A stretch of 64,000 bases of DNA from Flavobacterium piscis. GTDB taxonomy: Bacteria > Bacteroidota > Bacteroidia > Flavobacteriales > Flavobacteriaceae. Made by a program: the position numbers and the translations under genes. The DNA lies in assembly GCF_001686925.1 (NCBI RefSeq), contig NZ_LVEN01000044.1, positions 62,001-126,000 of the forward strand. Direction: 5' to 3'. Positions 26,206 to 36,200 of this stretch are shown one piece after another. The notes under the pieces were generated by a model. The model searched no databases, was not told where the DNA came from, and saw nothing but the letters and a program-made list of their open reading frames with translations. How positions within the stretch are numbered: the first letter of the stretch is position 1; each line of letters begins with the position of its first letter.

Positions 26206-29200
26206 TTAGAAGTTAACACTTAGCCCAATGGCTAAAACTTTGGTTATTGGATACACGCGGCCGTTTGATGCTTCGCTGGAATTCACTTCAGGATCATATC
26301 CCGCTTTTAGTTTGGTGAATGTCAGTAGGTTTTGCCCCGTTATATAAGCTCTGAATTTGTTAACTCCCAACTGATCTGTAAATCGGGAAGGAATTGTATA
26401 TCCCAGTTGTATGTTTTTTAAGCGCAGGTAAGAGGCGTCTTCTATCCAAAAGTCTGATTTGGCAGCATTATTTGCTGATTCAGTACCAATAGTTAAGCGT
26501 GGATAGGAGGCATCGGGATTTGCGGGAGTCCATCTGTCAATATGATAATCCATTACAGGGCCTTCGTTGCTGTTATGAAAAGCCTCAACTCCTTCACCAC
26601 GAATCCACATGCTGCGTTTTCCAACACCTTGAATAAAAATGCTTAAATCGAGTCCTTTCCAATTCGCTGTATAGGTAAAACCGTATGTATAACGAGGATA
26701 CGGATTTCCTAAAATAAATCGATCGTCTTCTTCTTTAATTACGCCGTCTCCATTTCTGTCAATGTATCTTATATCTCCTGGTTTTGCCCCTGCAGCATTA
26801 AAGTTTTGCTTCGCAGCAGCGCTCACCTCACTTGCATTTTGAAAAAAGCCATCACTTTTTAATCCGTAATAGGAGTTTATTGGATATCCTTTTTTCAAAA
26901 TAGTAACGACATCGGTTCCGGAAATAAGAGTTCTTCCGCCATCATTGGTAACCTCATTTACATTGTCGGCAATATTTGCATTGATAGTATGTTTTACCTT
27001 ACCTGTTTCGAATGCATAATTCACACTAAATTCCCAGCCTTTATTGTTAACAGAACCAATATTTTGAGTAGGGGATCCGCTCCCGTAAATACCGGGAACA
27101 GGCAGATTATTTACCAATACATTTTTTGAGTCTTTACTATATAAATCAATTGTAAAGGATAGTTTATTATTAAAAAAACCGGCATCAATTCCAAAATCCA
27201 GCATTTGACTGGTTTCCCAACTCAAATTTTGATTTGCCTCACTAAAATAGGCACCGTTGGCAAGATTGTCATTAAATGAATATGCCTGCGTATTGATGGA
27301 TACTGTTCTCAAATATTTGTAAAGTCCTATATCCTGATTACCAACCTGTCCCCACGAAGCACGAACTTTTAAATTGCTTAAATAATCTGCTGATTTCATG
27401 AAATTTTCTTTGGAGATACGCCATGCCGCAGAAAATGACGGGAAAACTCCCCATCGCTTCTCACTGTCAAAACGGGAAGAACCATCGGCTCTAACATTGG
27501 CTTCAAGAAGATAACGATCTTGATAAGAGTAATTTATTCTTCCAAAATAAGATTGAATTCCCCATTCTTCCCCGCTGCCATAAGTGTTTTTTTCATCAGT
27601 CAGTTCTCCATTACCTAGAACCCCAAATTCATTACCGGGAATTCCTATCTTTCTGGCCTGAAACCATCTTCTGTCGCTATTTTCTTCAGATATTCCTAGC
27701 AAACCGCTAAAGGAATGATTTTCGCCTAATTTTTTATTATAATTAAGTGTAAGAGTTGAATTGAGTAATAACGTCCTGTCGAAACGGTCCATAACCGAAC
27801 TTTCATTATCTCCTCCTCCGGAATAAGGAGCATAATCAATTGATCTTCTGAACTCATGATTGTTGTTATCGGCAAGATTAGCTCCAAAAAATCCTTTCAG
27901 TTTCAAATCCTTTATGATAGACCACTCGGCTGTAAGACCTCCTGAAAAACCATCATTTTGATAAGTTCGCATTCCGCCATTGGTTAAACGTGCCAATCCG
28001 TTGGAATTACTGCCACTTGGAAGGGTGAAATTTCCGTTTGCATCTTTTACGGGATAAATTGGCGGTATTCTGGTTGCTTGCTCGATAAGCCAGTTTGTCC
28101 AGTAAGCATGCTCTTTTATCGCCGAACCATTATAGGCTCCGCTGGCTGTTATATTTAATTTTTCAGATAATTTGGAGTGAATGTTAATCCTCACATTATT
28201 TCTTTTCAGACCATAATTGTCATTTCCCTCAAATAAGCTTTTTTGATTAATATGACCTATAGAAACATGATAAGAAATCTTTTCTCCGCCGCCTTCTACA
28301 GAAAGATTTTGTGTAGATTGCGGTGCTTTGTCTCTGTAAATTTCGTTTAGCCAGACCGTTCCCTGACCTATTTTTTTATAATTACTAATTTCATCAGGTG
28401 TAAATTTTGCAGGTAATCCGGAGTTAATCAAAGCTTCATTTCTTAGCTCTGCATATTCCCAGGCCTTTGCATATTTAGGCATGTTGGTTGGCTGTTGTAA
28501 ACCATAGATGTAATCATAGGATATTCTGGTTTTTCCTGATTTCCCCATTTTGGTAGTAATCAGGATTACACCATTGGCGGCCCTGGAACCATAAACTGCA
28601 GCAGATGATGCATCTTTAAGAACGGATACACTTTCAATGTCATTTGGGTTAATATTGTCAATGCTTCCTTCCAAACCATCTATTAAGATTAATGGATAAG
28701 TGCCTGATTGAAAAGTACCAATTCCACGTATGTTTATATTGGTTCCCTGCCCGGGTTCACTTGAACCTTGTTGTATCACTAAGCCTGCAATTGTACCCTG
28801 TAAAGCTTGCGATGCAGAGGTTACGGGTTTGTTTTCAAAAACGTCTGAACGTACATTAGTAATTGCAGAACTTAGATTGGCTTTTTTTTGAGTTCCATAA
28901 CCCACGACAATAACTTCTTTTAAAAGATTTTGTTCTTCTTTTAAAATGAAGTTAAGTGTCGTATTGCCTTTTACTTCTTTTTCGACACTTTCAAAACCTA
29001 TGTAACTGACTATTATTACTGAATTTTCGGGTGCTTTTAATGTATAAACTCCATCAGCATTTGTTATGGTAGCAATCTTAGTTCCTTTGATGCTAACAGT
29101 TGCTCCAATTATAGTCTCGGATGTCCTGCTGTCTGTGACAGTTCCGGAAATTGAATTTTGGGCATGCAACACGGCAAGGTTAATTATCAAAAATAATGAT

Positions 29201-29268
29201 AAGAACAGCATTGATTTTTGGGATATGCATATCCCAAAAAGCGGACTGGGTGTTTTCTGGTTTTTCAT
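26206..29268 (-). CDS. SusC/RagA family TonB-linked outer-membrane transporter
   Basis: This 1020-aa protein has a signal segment ending LAVLHAQ, a carboxypeptidase-regulatory-like domain (about 38-110), the TonB-box/plug with VVVGYGTQKKANL, LILIDGLEGSI and VLKDASSAAVYGSRAANG, and a large barrel finishing with the aromatic strand VLAIGLSVNF. It imports oligosaccharides across the outer membrane using TonB energy, here probably manno-oligosaccharides. It is the second gene of the putative operon, 50 bp after the kinase-isomerase fusion. Confidence 0.96.
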   Translation of the reverse strand: MKNQKTPSPLFGICISQKSMLFLSLFLIINLAVLHAQNSISGTVTDSRTSETIIGATVSIKGTKIATITNADGVYTLKAPENSVIIVSYIGFESVEKEVKGNTTLNFILKEEQNLLKEVIVVGYGTQKKANLSSAITNVRSDVFENKPVTSASQALQGTIAGLVIQQGSSEPGQGTNINIRGIGTFQSGTYPLILIDGLEGSIDNINPNDIESVSVLKDASSAAVYGSRAANGVILITTKMGKSGKTRISYDYIYGLQQPTNMPKYAKAWEYAELRNEALINSGLPAKFTPDEISNYKKIGQGTVWLNEIYRDKAPQSTQNLSVEGGGEKISYHVSIGHINQKSLFEGNDNYGLKRNNVRINIHSKLSEKLNITASGAYNGSAIKEHAYWTNWLIEQATRIPPIYPVKDANGNFTLPSGSNSNGLARLTNGGMRTYQNDGFSGGLTAEWSIIKDLKLKGFFGANLADNNNHEFRRSIDYAPYSGGGDNESSVMDRFDRTLLLNSTLTLNYNKKLGENHSFSGLLGISEENSDRRWFQARKIGIPGNEFGVLGNGELTDEKNTYGSGEEWGIQSYFGRINYSYQDRYLLEANVRADGSSRFDSEKRWGVFPSFSAAWRISKENFMKSADYLSNLKVRASWGQVGNQDIGLYKYLRTVSINTQAYSFNDNLANGAYFSEANQNLSWETSQMLDFGIDAGFFNNKLSFTIDLYSKDSKNVLVNNLPVPGIYGSGSPTQNIGSVNNKGWEFSVNYAFETGKVKHTINANIADNVNEVTNDGGRTLISGTDVVTILKKGYPINSYYGLKSDGFFQNASEVSAAAKQNFNAAGAKPGDIRYIDRNGDGVIKEEDDRFILGNPYPRYTYGFTYTANWKGLDLSIFIQGVGKRSMWIRGEGVEAFHNSNEGPVMDYHIDRWTPANPDASYPRLTIGTESANNAAKSDFWIEDASYLRLKNIQLGYTIPSRFTDQLGVNKFRAYITGQNLLTFTKLKAGYDPEVNSSEASNGRVYPITKVLAIGLSVNF

Positions 29269-29318
29269 AAATACATCATTTTTTATTTTTTTGTTTGGTT
29301 AATTAATAGCAGAGATTG

Positions 29319-32000
29319 TTATTTTATAAAAGACTTTATCAAAAGTGATTTGTCATTTGGGTTTTCATTATAAATCGTATAGCTTTCGGCAGAAGCAGGA
29401 ACAACAAATGTCTCGGCATAATTGAATCGTTGTTTAATGCCATTTTTAGTTTCTATAATGATTGATGTTCCTTCGATAAGCATCCAAACATGACATTTGT
29501 TATGAGTCAAAATAGTAATTTTGTTGTGCAATGTATAGCGATGCACATCGTAAAAATGCTCATTGTGCGTAGGCAGATGTTCTAATTTGTAGTCTTCTGT
29601 TTCTGTGATTGTATAAGGAACCGAAATTAATTCAGGAACGACAGCAGCTCCCTTTCTTTCAAAATTTAAATTCTTCATACCATGCTCGATATTAATCGGA
29701 CGCGGTTTTCCATCTAAATCCAGACGAAGCCAATCGTACATTTTGAAAGTAAAAATGTAAGGTGCGCTGCTAATTTCCAAAACTAAATTGTTGCTTCCGG
29801 ACGCATGAATAGTACCATTTGGAATTAAAAACAGATCATGTTTTTTGGCTATAAATTTCTGTATGTATTTGTCTACATCCAGTTCTTTTACATTTTTTTG
29901 ACTGTCTGTCAATGCCTGATGAAATTCTTCTGGCTGAATATCGTCTTGAAACCCTAAATAAACCAATGGCTCATCTTTACAGTCCAGGATGTAATACGTT
30001 TCATCCTGCGTAAATGGCATTCCAAAATTTTCTTTTATATATTGAGGACTTGGATGGGACTGAATCGAAAGATTTCCTCCATCAAAAGTGTCCAGAAAAT
30101 CGAATCTGATTGGGAAATCATATTTAAATTTTTCTGCGCAATCTCCCAGTACTTCTTTGTAATTGTTAAACATCAAAAAGTCAAAAGAAACCTCTAATAA
30201 ATATTCGTTACTTTCGAACATTATTCCGTTTTCGAGAACCATAAGTTCAAATGACCACGCTAGATTATCAACATCCTTATTTAAACCTTCCATTTTTTCT
30301 TTCATCCATGTTCCTCCCCAAGCGCCAGGCTCAAACCATGGTCTTGGTCTGAAAACATTTTTTGCCATTTGGCTCAGGCCTTCACGAAGTTCGTTGCCTG
30401 ACATGAATAAGTAATTGTCTGGTCGTTGCTCGTCTACAATTAAGTCGATAGCAGGAAGTATTTCATTTTTGTGTTTATTTAAAACAATCCAATCAACAAA
30501 ATAAAAGCGTTTGTATGTTCTGCGGTTGTCAATACGATTAGCTGCACCTAAATTATTCGCCATTCCGGCACGAGCTCTAAACTGTAGTTCATTTTTTGGT
30601 AAGTCAAAATAGACTAATGGAGCTTGCCAGTTGGCCAGGGAAGCACCACAGCCAATAATAATATTGATATCGGCAGCAGTGTCTGGTTTAATTAATTGTA
30701 GTTTTTTGGTATCAAACCAGTCAATTAAACTCTTATCTGTTATTTTTCCAAAAAGAGGATCATCACCACCTAAATAAGGTACTAACATTTCATCTAATTC
30801 ATCCGATGACTTCATTGCGGCATCTACATGAAACCAGCGTACACTTTTGCCTCTTTTATTTAGCTCTTCGTCCAGGCTCTCTATGAGGTGCTGCCAAAAA
30901 ACACCAATATAACCATCAATTGTAATGGTTTTATGCTGTTCGATCCATGTAGCAAATTCTTCTATTCCGGCTTTTATCTTATTTTTTCCAAGCGGATATG
31001 AAGGGTAGGCTTCATAATTGTTTTTAATGTTGTTTTTCTTTTCGGGAGCTAAAAATTGCTGCGTTTTACGCCAGTCGTTGTTCTTTTTTAAATCTTGCAT
31101 TTTTAAAGAGTTATTCGCATATAGGGCAGCTCCCATGATGGCAGCTTTATCCCATAGTGTGCATATATTAATTTCAGTTTTATTTATTTTTTTAATTTCT
31201 TCTTTAATTGTATCTAGAAAGTGATGAGATGCTTTTGCTAATCCTCCTCCCAGAACAAGACTTTCTGGCTGGAATTTATTAATCCATGGAGTCATAAACC
31301 GGATAAAGTTTTGGGCAAATTCATTAAATAGAAAAATAGCATCGGAGTCGTTAAGGTCTGCCAGAGCTGTTATCTCTTTTACGGTAACCACTTGTTCCCG
31401 ATTTAATTTATTCCATTTCTTAACAAACCAGCGCGTCGAAAAATAATCGTCGGCTATTCCTTTCTTAAATGGGATATTATATAAGTAACCATTGGGAGCA
31501 ACACCGTTTTTTTCTCCAGATTGTACCTTGCCATTAATCAGATAAGTACTTCCAAAGCCGGTTCCTAATGTTAGTACAAGGCATCGGGACTTATTCTTTG
31601 CTGCGCCTGCATGATATTCTCCCATTGCAAAACTTTCGGCATCATTTAAAAAGTACACCGGACTATTTTTTACAATTTTTTTGATTGCTTGCTTAACATT
31701 CAATCCAAATAATGAATCGTATTTTTTTACACCATTGATTTCTGAGATACCTTCCTCATAGTTAAACGGACCTGGCATAGAAATACCTACGGCAGCAATT
31801 TGATTTAAAGTAATGTTTGTGTTATGTGTTATTTTATCAATAAGGTTCTCAAAAGATTTTATAAAATCATCACAAGAGCCATTAGAATCTAAAAGGTTTT
31901 TTTGATATGAATCTGCAAGTAGTACTCCGGTCTGAGAATTTAATAAAGCTCCTGATAAATGCGAACCTCCTATGTCTATTCCTAAATAATAAATTTTCAT
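29319..32000 (-). CDS. Fused ROK-family sugar kinase and class I phosphomannose isomerase
   Basis: In this 893-aa two-enzyme fusion, residues 1 to about 300 are a ROK kinase: phosphate motif LGIDIGGSHLSG, catalytic Asp in FLNDAES, and GTGFGS. It lacks the CxCGxxGC zinc motif of many ROK proteins. Residues about 330-893 match the long Bacteroidota type of mannose-6-phosphate isomerase: a nucleoside-kinase-like half without a P-loop, then FEPGAWGGTWM, the metal-site block SIQSHPSPQYIKENFG, PNGTIHASGSNNLVLEIS, and a terminal cupin. The predicted path is mannose to mannose-6-P to fructose-6-P in one polypeptide, in the cytosol. It is the first gene of the mannan operon, just behind the operator. 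Confidence 0.88.
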   Translation of the reverse strand: MKIYYLGIDIGGSHLSGALLNSQTGVLLADSYQKNLLDSNGSCDDFIKSFENLIDKITHNTNITLNQIAAVGISMPGPFNYEEGISEINGVKKYDSLFGLNVKQAIKKIVKNSPVYFLNDAESFAMGEYHAGAAKNKSRCLVLTLGTGFGSTYLINGKVQSGEKNGVAPNGYLYNIPFKKGIADDYFSTRWFVKKWNKLNREQVVTVKEITALADLNDSDAIFLFNEFAQNFIRFMTPWINKFQPESLVLGGGLAKASHHFLDTIKEEIKKINKTEINICTLWDKAAIMGAALYANNSLKMQDLKKNNDWRKTQQFLAPEKKNNIKNNYEAYPSYPLGKNKIKAGIEEFATWIEQHKTITIDGYIGVFWQHLIESLDEELNKRGKSVRWFHVDAAMKSSDELDEMLVPYLGGDDPLFGKITDKSLIDWFDTKKLQLIKPDTAADINIIIGCGASLANWQAPLVYFDLPKNELQFRARAGMANNLGAANRIDNRRTYKRFYFVDWIVLNKHKNEILPAIDLIVDEQRPDNYLFMSGNELREGLSQMAKNVFRPRPWFEPGAWGGTWMKEKMEGLNKDVDNLAWSFELMVLENGIMFESNEYLLEVSFDFLMFNNYKEVLGDCAEKFKYDFPIRFDFLDTFDGGNLSIQSHPSPQYIKENFGMPFTQDETYYILDCKDEPLVYLGFQDDIQPEEFHQALTDSQKNVKELDVDKYIQKFIAKKHDLFLIPNGTIHASGSNNLVLEISSAPYIFTFKMYDWLRLDLDGKPRPINIEHGMKNLNFERKGAAVVPELISVPYTITETEDYKLEHLPTHNEHFYDVHRYTLHNKITILTHNKCHVWMLIEGTSIIIETKNGIKQRFNYAETFVVPASAESYTIYNENPNDKSLLIKSFIK

Positions 32001-32039
32001 GTGGTTTAAGGTTAAGATAAATAGCTTTTAAATTTGATA

Positions 32040-32057
32040 TGTACATATGTATGTACA
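32040..32057. promoter_or_regulatory. Operator for the mannan-locus GntR regulator
   Basis: A perfect dyad has 8-bp arms TGTACATA and TATGTACA around TG, lengthened by near-symmetric GATA/ATATC flanks. It lies 40 bp upstream of the kinase-isomerase gene and just downstream of a candidate promoter for it. HutC-type GntR proteins bind dyads with GT...AC cores, so this is the best site for the divergent regulator. Confidence 0.7.
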
Positions 32058-32069
32058 ATATCGTTATAG

Positions 32070-32100
32070 CAAAGTAAATAAATTGTTATCAAACTACAAA
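32070..32100 (-). promoter_or_regulatory. Candidate promoter for the mannan operon
   Basis: Read on the minus strand, TTTG at 32100-32097 and TTACTTTG at 32077-32070 are 19 nt apart, close to the Bacteroidota -33/-7 arrangement. Transcription would start in or just before the operator, so a bound repressor would block it. Confidence 0.45.
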
Positions 32101-32132
32101 AGGAGGTTGTTACTTTTGTCAAAAAAATAAAG

Positions 32133-32140
32133 TAACTTTG
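32133..32140 (+). promoter_or_regulatory. -7 promoter box for gntR
   Basis: TAACTTTG fits TAnnTTTG and is followed by C. It lies about 120 bp before the regulator start, leaving a long leader. A TTTG lies only 14 nt upstream, shorter than usual. Confidence 0.4.
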
Positions 32141-32261
32141 CCTCTAATAACTTGAATAAATAGGTTTTACTGCCTTATTATGTTGAATTTTTTTATTTAA
32201 AACAGCTGATTTTAAATGTTTTATAAAAATGAGTAATTCTCAAAGAATTTATTAAATACCT

Positions 32262-32996
32262 ATGAAAATAACACTAAATCACGCCAGTTCTATTCCTCTG
32301 CATGTTCAGATAGAAGAGCAATTAAGAGTAGCAATTAAGTCTGAGGAGTATCAAAAAGGAGTGAAATTGCCTAATGAGGTCGCTTTGTCTAAACAATTAG
32401 GTATATCAAGAGCAACCTTGCGTCAATCTATCAATAAGCTAGTTTATGAAGGGTTGTTAATGCGAAAAAAGGGAGTAGGTACATTTGTAAAGAAATCCTC
32501 TATTAGTTCTAAAGCTCAAAATTGGTTGAGCTTTTCGCAAGAAATGAAAGCGTTAGGCATAGAGACCAAAAATTATGAATTGCATTTAAGCTGGGTAAAA
32601 CCAACTGAAGAGCTTTGCTTGTTTTTTGATATAAAAGAAGATATAAGGATTTTGAAACTAGAACGCTTAAGAGGAAAAGCAGAATATCCGTTTGTCTATT
32701 TTATTTCCTATTTTAATCCGCGAATAGGATTAACAGGGAATGAGGATTTTTCTCGCCCATTGTACGAAATACTTGAACAGGATTTTAATTCGATTGTAAA
32801 ATTATCTAAAGAAGAGATTAGTGCCATTAGTGCAGATTCTTATTTGGCTGGAAAGCTGGAAATAAAGGCAGGAGATCCAATCTTAAAGCGTAAAAGATTT
32901 GTATTTGATCCGGGCAGCAGACCTTTAGAATGGAATGTTGGATATTATAAAGCGGACAGTTTTACCTATACACTTGAATTCGAGCGCGAAATATAA
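32262..32996 (+). CDS. GntR/HutC family transcriptional regulator (UTRA domain)
   Basis: In this 244-aa protein the N-terminal winged helix spans residues 1-75 (PLHVQIEEQLRVAI, LPNEVALSKQLGISRATLRQ, RKKGVGTFV). A UTRA ligand-binding domain follows to about 240 (LKLERLRGKAEYPFVYF, ending EWNVGYYKADSFTYTLEFE). UTRA domains sense sugars or sugar phosphates. It is divergent from the mannan operon with a perfect dyad between, so it is the probable local repressor, perhaps released by mannose-6-phosphate. Most polysaccharide loci of Bacteroidota use SusR, hybrid two-component or ECF regulators, so a GntR here is less common. Confidence 0.92.
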   Translation: MKITLNHASSIPLHVQIEEQLRVAIKSEEYQKGVKLPNEVALSKQLGISRATLRQSINKLVYEGLLMRKKGVGTFVKKSSISSKAQNWLSFSQEMKALGIETKNYELHLSWVKPTEELCLFFDIKEDIRILKLERLRGKAEYPFVYFISYFNPRIGLTGNEDFSRPLYEILEQDFNSIVKLSKEEISAISADSYLAGKLEIKAGDPILKRKRFVFDPGSRPLEWNVGYYKADSFTYTLEFEREI

Positions 32997-33031
32997 TATC
33001 TGAAATAATAAAATAATGGCATTTTAGATAA

Positions 33032-33076
33032 GAAACTCCAATTATAAATTTATAAGTTGGAGTTTCTTTTTTTTTT
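33032..33076 (+). terminator. Terminator of gntR
   Basis: The stem GAAACTCCAA-TTATAAA and its inverse TTTATAA-GTTGGAGTTTC are followed by a run of about a dozen T. Sequence and shape resemble the hairpin at 17299-17340. Confidence 0.9.
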
Positions 33077-33112
33077 TTCAGTCTCTATCTGAATCGGAAC
33101 TTTGTAAAACGA

Positions 33113-33147
33113 CAAACCCGACAAGTTTTTAAAACTTGTCGGGTTTG
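33113..33147. terminator. Perfect 35-bp palindrome before secA 3' end
   Basis: CAAACCCGACAAGTTTT and its exact inverse surround a single T. It lies between the convergent gntR and secA genes and probably terminates secA. The even symmetry also fits a dispersed repeat. Confidence 0.75.
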
Positions 33148-33201
33148 ATGTAATTTATAGTCAAAGTTTAGAAACTCAAAACTGCGATTGTGAACTGTAA
33201 C

Positions 33202-36200
33202 TTATTTAACAAGAACCCAAGCGCCGGAAGCGATTAAAGTTTCTGCTTTCTTAAATTTCATTTCTTCAGTTCTGCCTGTTGCAACTTCCTGAACTGTAAC
33301 AGTATCATTACGGTTGATTTTCGGCATGTCTCTTACGATAGTTTCTGTAACCTGACGTTGTTGTGTTTCTCCAGCTTCGCGGTTGATGTCTTCGCTGTTT
33401 ACAATTTCGTCTTTGCTCAATTTGAAGTTTTCTTTTTGTCGAACTTCTTTTGCTTCGTGGATTTCAGGAACGTTTTGAGCTGGTAAATCACCTTTAAACA
33501 AGAATGAAATCACTTCTTTATTAACGTTGTCTAACATTCCTCTAAACAAATTAAATGCTTCTAATTTGTAAATAAGCAATGGATCTTTTTGCTCGTGAAC
33601 GGCCAATTGAACAGATTGTTTCAATTCGTCCATTTTACGTAAGTGTTTTTTCCAGGCTTCATCAACAATTGATAAAGTGATGTTTTTCTCGAAATCAGCA
33701 ATCAACTGAGCACCTTGGCTGTCATACGCTTTTTTAAGGTCTGTAACAACATTCAAAGTTTTGATTCCGTCAGTAAACGGAACTACAATACGCTCGAATT
33801 GGTTGTTTGGCTCTTCGTAAACTCCCTGAATAATTGGGTAAGCTTCTCTTGCGCTTCTTTCTGTTTTTTCAGTATAAAAAGCCAACGCTTCTTTGTATAC
33901 TTTTCCTGTAACTTCAATATCTGATAATCTTGTAAAATCTGCTTCAGAGATTGGAGATGTAATTCCGAAATAACGAATTAAATCAAAATCAAACGTTTTG
34001 AAATCATTTGCTATTTTATTGTTGCTTACGATCAATTCGCAAGTATCATAAAGCATATTCGCGATATCCAGTTTCAAACGCTCACCAAATAAGGCGTGAC
34101 GACGACGTTTGTACACTACTTCACGTTGAGAGTTCATTACGTCATCATACTCTAATAAACGTTTACGAACACCAAAGTTGTTTTCTTCTACTTTTTTCTG
34201 AGCACGCTCGATAGATTTAGTCATCATTGAATGTTGAATAACTTCACCTTCTTGCAATCCCATTCTGTCCATAACTTTAGCAACTCTTTCAGAACCAAAT
34301 AAACGCATTAAGTTATCTTCAAGAGAAACATAGAATTGAGAACTTCCCGGATCTCCCTGACGTCCTGCACGACCACGTAACTGTCTGTCTACACGACGGG
34401 AATCATGACGCTCTGTACCCACAATTGCTAAACCTCCTGCAGCTTTAACTTCTGCAGATAATTTAATATCGGTACCACGACCAGCCATGTTCGTTGCAAT
34501 AGTTACAACTCCGGCTTTACCTGCTTCTTCAACGATTTGAGCCTCTTGTTTGTGCATTTTAGCATTCAAAACGTTATGGGTAACGCCTCTCATTTTCAAC
34601 ATACGGCTTAATAATTCTGAAATCTCTACAGAAGTTGTTCCAATCAATACTGGTCTTCCTGCGTTTGATAATTCAGTAACATCTTCAATTACCGCGTTGA
34701 ATTTCTCACGTGTAGTTTTGTAGATATAATCTTCTTTGTCTTGTCTTGAAATCGGACGGTTGGTTGGAATCTCCACAACGTCTAATTTATAAATCTGCCA
34801 TAACTCTCCAGCTTCTGTAACTGCTGTACCTGTCATACCACCTAATTTGCTGTACATTCTGAAATAATTCTGTAATGTAACAGTTGCAAATGTTTGCGTA
34901 GCAGCTTCGATTTTTACATTTTCTTTAGCTTCAATCGCCTGGTGTAATCCGTCAGAATAACGACGACCATCCATGATACGACCTGTTTGCTCATCGACAA
35001 TCATAATTTTGTTGTCCATGATTACGTACTCTACATCTTTTTCAAATAAAGCATATGCTTTTAAAAGTTGAGTCAGCGTGTGAATACGCTCGCTTTTTAC
35101 TCCAAAATCCTGAAATAATCTTTCTTTAGCTTCAGCTTCACCATCTTTATCCAGTTTTTGTTTTTCGATAGCAGCAATTTCAGTTCCAATATCCGGAAGT
35201 ACAAAAAAGTCAGGATCTGTATCTCCAGAAAGGTATTGAATACCATTATCAGTCAATTCAACCTGATTGTTTTTTTCTTCAATTACAAAATACAAAGCTT
35301 CATCCACTTTATGCATTTCGCGATTGTTATCCTGCATGTATTGATTTTCAGTTTTTTGAAGCAATTGTTTGATTCCTTCTTCACTCAAAAATTTAATTAA
35401 TGCCTTGTTTTTAGGTAAACTTCTGTAAGCTCTCAATAATAAGAATCCACCTTCTTTAGTGTTTCCTTCTTTGATTAATTTTTTAGCCTCAGCTAAGAAA
35501 CCATTCGCTAACTGACGTTGTTGTGCTACTAAGTTTTCGATTTTTGGTTTCAACTCATTAAATTCATGACGATCTCCTTGCGGAACCGGTCCTGAAATAA
35601 TAAGCGGTGTTCTTGCATCATCAATTAATACAGAATCGACCTCATCGACAATAGCGTAGTTGTGTTTTCTTTGCACTAAATCGTTTGGCGAATGTGCCAT
35701 GTTATCTCTTAAGTAGTCAAAACCAAATTCGTTGTTGGTTCCGTAAGTGATATCAGCGTCGTATGCTTTTTTTCTTTGTTCTGTACTTGGCTGGTGATTA
35801 TCAATACAATCAACAGTTAAACCGTGAAATTCGAATAAAGGTGCTTTCCATGTACTATCACGTTTTGCCAAGTAATCATTCACCGTTACTAAGTGAACAC
35901 CGTTTCCGGTCAAAGCGTTTAAGTAAAGCGGCAATGTAGCCACCAAAGTTTTTCCTTCACCCGTTTGCATCTCGGCAACTTTACCTTCGTGCAATACCAT
36001 ACCACCAATTAACTGAACATCATAGTGAATCATGTCCCATGTAATTTCTTTTCCGGCAGCATTCCATTTGTTTGCCCAAACTGCTTTTTCACCATCAATA
36101 GTGATATACGTTTTTGTGGCAGAAAATTCGCGGTCTTTTGGCGTTGCAGTAACTTCAATAAATGAATTGTCTTTAAAACGACGCGCTGTTTCCTTAACAA

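Noticed and set aside
29319..32000. Two separate genes joined by a sequencing error
   Set aside because: The frame is open through the whole 2.7 kb and the linker reads as normal protein; fusion is more likely, though checking other strains is advisable.
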